Positions 5,163 through 6,930 of a stretch of 6,930 nucleotides of DNA are shown in pieces. Every line of letters begins with the position of its first letter. The stretch's first letter is position 1. Under the pieces are notes generated by a model. That model was not told where the DNA came from and made no database searches. It saw nothing but the letters and a program-made list of their open reading frames with translations. The position numbers were made by a program, and so were the translations under genes. This stretch comes from Asaia bogorensis (GTDB taxonomy: Bacteria > Pseudomonadota > Alphaproteobacteria > Acetobacterales > Acetobacteraceae), in the NCBI GenBank assembly GCA_945873675.1, contig CAMCEP010000148.1, forward strand, positions 1 to 6,930. The letters run 5' to 3'.

Positions 5163-6803
5163 TCAAACTCCGGCAAAAGCAGGTTCGGCAACCCGGGTTG
5201 CACGTGTGGCGGCATCAAGTAACGCCGCGGTATAAGGATTGGAAGGCGTGCGGAAAACCGCGTTCGTTTCGCCCTGTTCGAGAATGCGACCGCTACGCAT
5301 AACAATCACTCGGCTTGCCATACGCCAGATCACCGTCAGATCATGCGTGATCAGCAATAGTGCGGTCCCGGCGCGACGCTGCATCGCTGCAAGTTGGTCA
5401 AGCAATTGGGCCTGTACCGAGGCATCAAGTGCTGAGGTTATTTCATCACACACCAGCAAATCCGGCTCTGCAGCAAAGGCACGCGCGATGGCCACCCTTT
5501 GCTGTTGTCCCCCCGATAATTGACGGGGAAATCGTGTGAGAAGGTCAGCGTTCAGGCCCAGCTCTTCAAACAGTTGGACGGTGCGTGCTTCTGCCTTTCG
5601 TTTGTCAAGGCCATGAAACAGCCGCATCGGACGCGCAACTTGGTCTCCCACCCGGCGCCTGGGATTGAGTGAGGAAAGCGGATCCTGGAAGACCATCTGA
5701 ATACGGCGACGATGTTCAATGCTTCGTGCGGCAGCGCGCCCGGCAAGTGCAGCCCCGTCAAAGCGCAGTACGCCACGCTCCGGTGCCAAAAAACCAGTCA
5801 CAAGGCCGCCAAGGGTTGTTTTTCCTGAGCCTGATTCGCCAATCACCCCCAAAACCTCGCCACGGCCTAGGCTGAAATTGATATCGGTCAATGTCGGCGT
5901 CGTTGTGGATGCACGACGTAACAGCAAGGATGGGCGCGCATAGCTGAACCCAAGCCCTGCGCCTTCAAGAAGTATACTTCCATGACGGCCGGGCTGCGCT
6001 TCAGATGCACCATCAACGCGCAAAGCCGATCCCAAAAGTAGTCTTGTATAGGGCTGCGCAGGTGCGCCAAAAACCTGCTGAACCGGGCCTTCCTCCACTA
6101 CCTTGCCATGCTGCATCACCATCACGCGGTCGCAAATCTCGGCGATGACATTGAGGTCATGCGTGACAAAGACCATGGCACCACGACGCGCCCTGCGCAG
6201 TCGCTGGATCAGTTCCAGTACCTGCGCCTCGGTGGTTTTGTCGAGCGCGGTTGTCGGTTCGTCCAGTACCAGTAAGGCCGGATCGCAGGCCAGCGCGCAA
6301 GCCAGCACTACCCGCTGACGTTGTCCGCCAGAGAGTTGATGCGGATAGCGCTGTGCAATCTTCTCGGGCTCGGACAGGCCCATTTCTGTTAGTAATTCAA
6401 GCGAACGTAAGCTTGCGGCCTTGGGCGAAAGCCCGGCTCGGTGCCGCAGTACCTCCTCTACCTGGGCGCCAACCCGCAGGTGAAAAGTCAGCGATGAAAG
6501 CGGGTTCTGAGGAACCATGGCAACATCACGCCCGCGCAGCGAGGCAAGAGCTTTCGGCGCAAGTGAAACAAGATCGCGCCCGCCAAGCAGAATGGAACCA
6601 GACTCAATCCTACTGCCTCCCCGCGCATGGCCAAGTAGTGCGCGCGCAAGAGTGGATTTCCCGCTTCCGCTCTCACCGGCAATACCGAGTGTCTCACCGG
6701 ACGCCAAATCGAAGGACACCTCATTCACCACTTGATTTCGACGGCCCTGTTGGCTGAACCAGGAGATGTTCAAGCCGCGGACGCTGAGCAAGGGCTCAAC
6801 CAC
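5163..6803 (-). CDS. Peptide-type ABC transporter ATPase, fused DppD-DppF
   Basis: Both ATP-hydrolysing subunits of a Dpp/Opp-type importer in one chain (546 residues), powering uptake through two permeases at the inner membrane. Domain 1: Walker A GESGSGKS (43-50), signature LSGGQ (157-161), Walker B LLVLDEP (177-183), switch His215. Domain 2: Walker A GESGSGKT (322-329), signature LSGGQ (429-433), Walker B LLVCDEI (449-455), switch His487. Each domain is followed by the peptide-transporter tail (AQPYTRLLL, SNPYTAALLDA). Both sites look catalytically intact. GTG 6803 is chosen because GGGGG precedes it and it gives the family-like start VVEPLLSVRGL; ATG 6824 (29-base overlap with the permease gene) or TTG 6833 are alternatives. 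It overlaps the permease stop and lies 7 bases before the PHP gene. Fused ATPases occur in GsiA/YejF-like systems for glutathione, microcin-type peptides and other small solutes. The substrate here is not shown by sequence. Confidence 0.94.
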   Translation of the reverse strand: MVEPLLSVRGLNISWFSQQGRRNQVVNEVSFDLASGETLGIAGESGSGKSTLARALLGHARGGSRIESGSILLGGRDLVSLAPKALASLRGRDVAMVPQNPLSSLTFHLRVGAQVEEVLRHRAGLSPKAASLRSLELLTEMGLSEPEKIAQRYPHQLSGGQRQRVVLACALACDPALLVLDEPTTALDKTTEAQVLELIQRLRRARRGAMVFVTHDLNVIAEICDRVMVMQHGKVVEEGPVQQVFGAPAQPYTRLLLGSALRVDGASEAQPGRHGSILLEGAGLGFSYARPSLLLRRASTTTPTLTDINFSLGRGEVLGVIGESGSGKTTLGGLVTGFLAPERGVLRFDGAALAGRAAARSIEHRRRIQMVFQDPLSSLNPRRRVGDQVARPMRLFHGLDKRKAEARTVQLFEELGLNADLLTRFPRQLSGGQQQRVAIARAFAAEPDLLVCDEITSALDASVQAQLLDQLAAMQRRAGTALLLITHDLTVIWRMASRVIVMRSGRILEQGETNAVFRTPSNPYTAALLDAATRATRVAEPAFAGV

Positions 6804-6930
6804 TGGCGCCCCCACGGGCCGCATCCAAGCCAAGTGCTTCGGCGAGACCTTCCGCGGCCAGATTTATCCCAAGCACAAGCGTGCTGATCGCAAGCGCAGG
6901 TGCAAGCACAAGATGTGGTTCGCTATCCAA
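6796..6930 (-). CDS. DppC-type ABC permease, C-terminal end only
   Basis: The last 44 residues and stop of a gene entering from the right edge. They read LDSEPHLVLAPALAISTLVL, then GINLAAEGLAEALGLD. This matches the end of inner-membrane permeases of the DppC/OppC type, where a P-H-L-x-L-x-P stretch leads into the last transmembrane helix with a LVLGxNLxAxGLxxAL pattern. The stop overlaps the first codons of the ATPase gene, as expected for subunits of one transporter. The partner permease and the solute-binding protein should lie further right, outside the window. Confidence 0.85.
   Translation of the reverse strand: MDSEPHLVLAPALAISTLVLGINLAAEGLAEALGLDAARGGASG

Noticed and set aside
5156..5305. 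50-codon N-terminal extension of the PHP protein
   Set aside because: It lies wholly inside the ATPase coding sequence in another frame, and homologs start near the GNIHTHSN motif, so ATG 5155 is preferred.
6251..6757. Plus-strand 168-codon frame on the right
   Set aside because: Antisense to the first ATPase domain, which carries full Walker and signature motifs.
1..6930. CRISPR array, tRNA, rRNA or att-site direct repeats
   Set aside because: No regularly spaced repeats, no tRNA cloverleaf-like or rRNA-like stretches, and no paired direct repeats flanking the recombinase region were recognised by eye.

Overview
The window looks like GC-rich alphaproteobacterial DNA, most likely Rhodospirillales/Acetobacteraceae. 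This is inferred from protein family types and codon use, not from a search. It joins an integrative-element-like left part to a metabolic operon on the right, with a decayed insertion sequence between them.

Left part (1-3090). On the minus strand, a 5'-complete large serine recombinase (1-1266, running off the left edge) is preceded by and overlaps (ATGA) a small gene whose C-terminus resembles DUF2924 (1263-1814). Divergent on the plus strand are a DUF3489-type gene with an acidic low-complexity N-terminal half (1836-2504), a hairpin that may terminate it, a 92-residue conserved-looking hypothetical protein (2632-2910), and a helix-turn-helix reading frame (2953-3090) cut short by the IS remnant. 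Recombinase, DUF2924 and DUF3489 are familiar neighbours in alphaproteobacterial mobile regions.

Middle (about 3063-3656). A dead IS3-family element lies on the minus strand. Its orfA is nearly whole but shifted out of frame near the start, with an A6G slip site near the end. Its orfB has lost its middle, carries an in-frame stop and is truncated before the last catalytic Glu. The truncated end is fused to the helix-turn-helix gene.

Right part (3675-6930). A tight minus-strand operon runs, in transcription order: the C-terminal end of a DppC-type permease, a double-domain DppD-DppF-type ABC ATPase, a PHP-domain metal phosphoesterase, and an HD-domain protein of the PhnZ-like phosphonate dioxygenase family. 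Genes overlap or sit within a few bases of each other. The HD protein keeps every di-iron ligand and the Tyr lid of PhnZ, but the position equivalent to PhnZ Glu27 is Ser. The operon therefore looks like an uptake-and-breakdown pathway for an organophosphonate, or a phosphonate ester or conjugate, whose organic part may differ from 2-aminoethylphosphonate. This is the most interesting system in the window; the substrate is inference.
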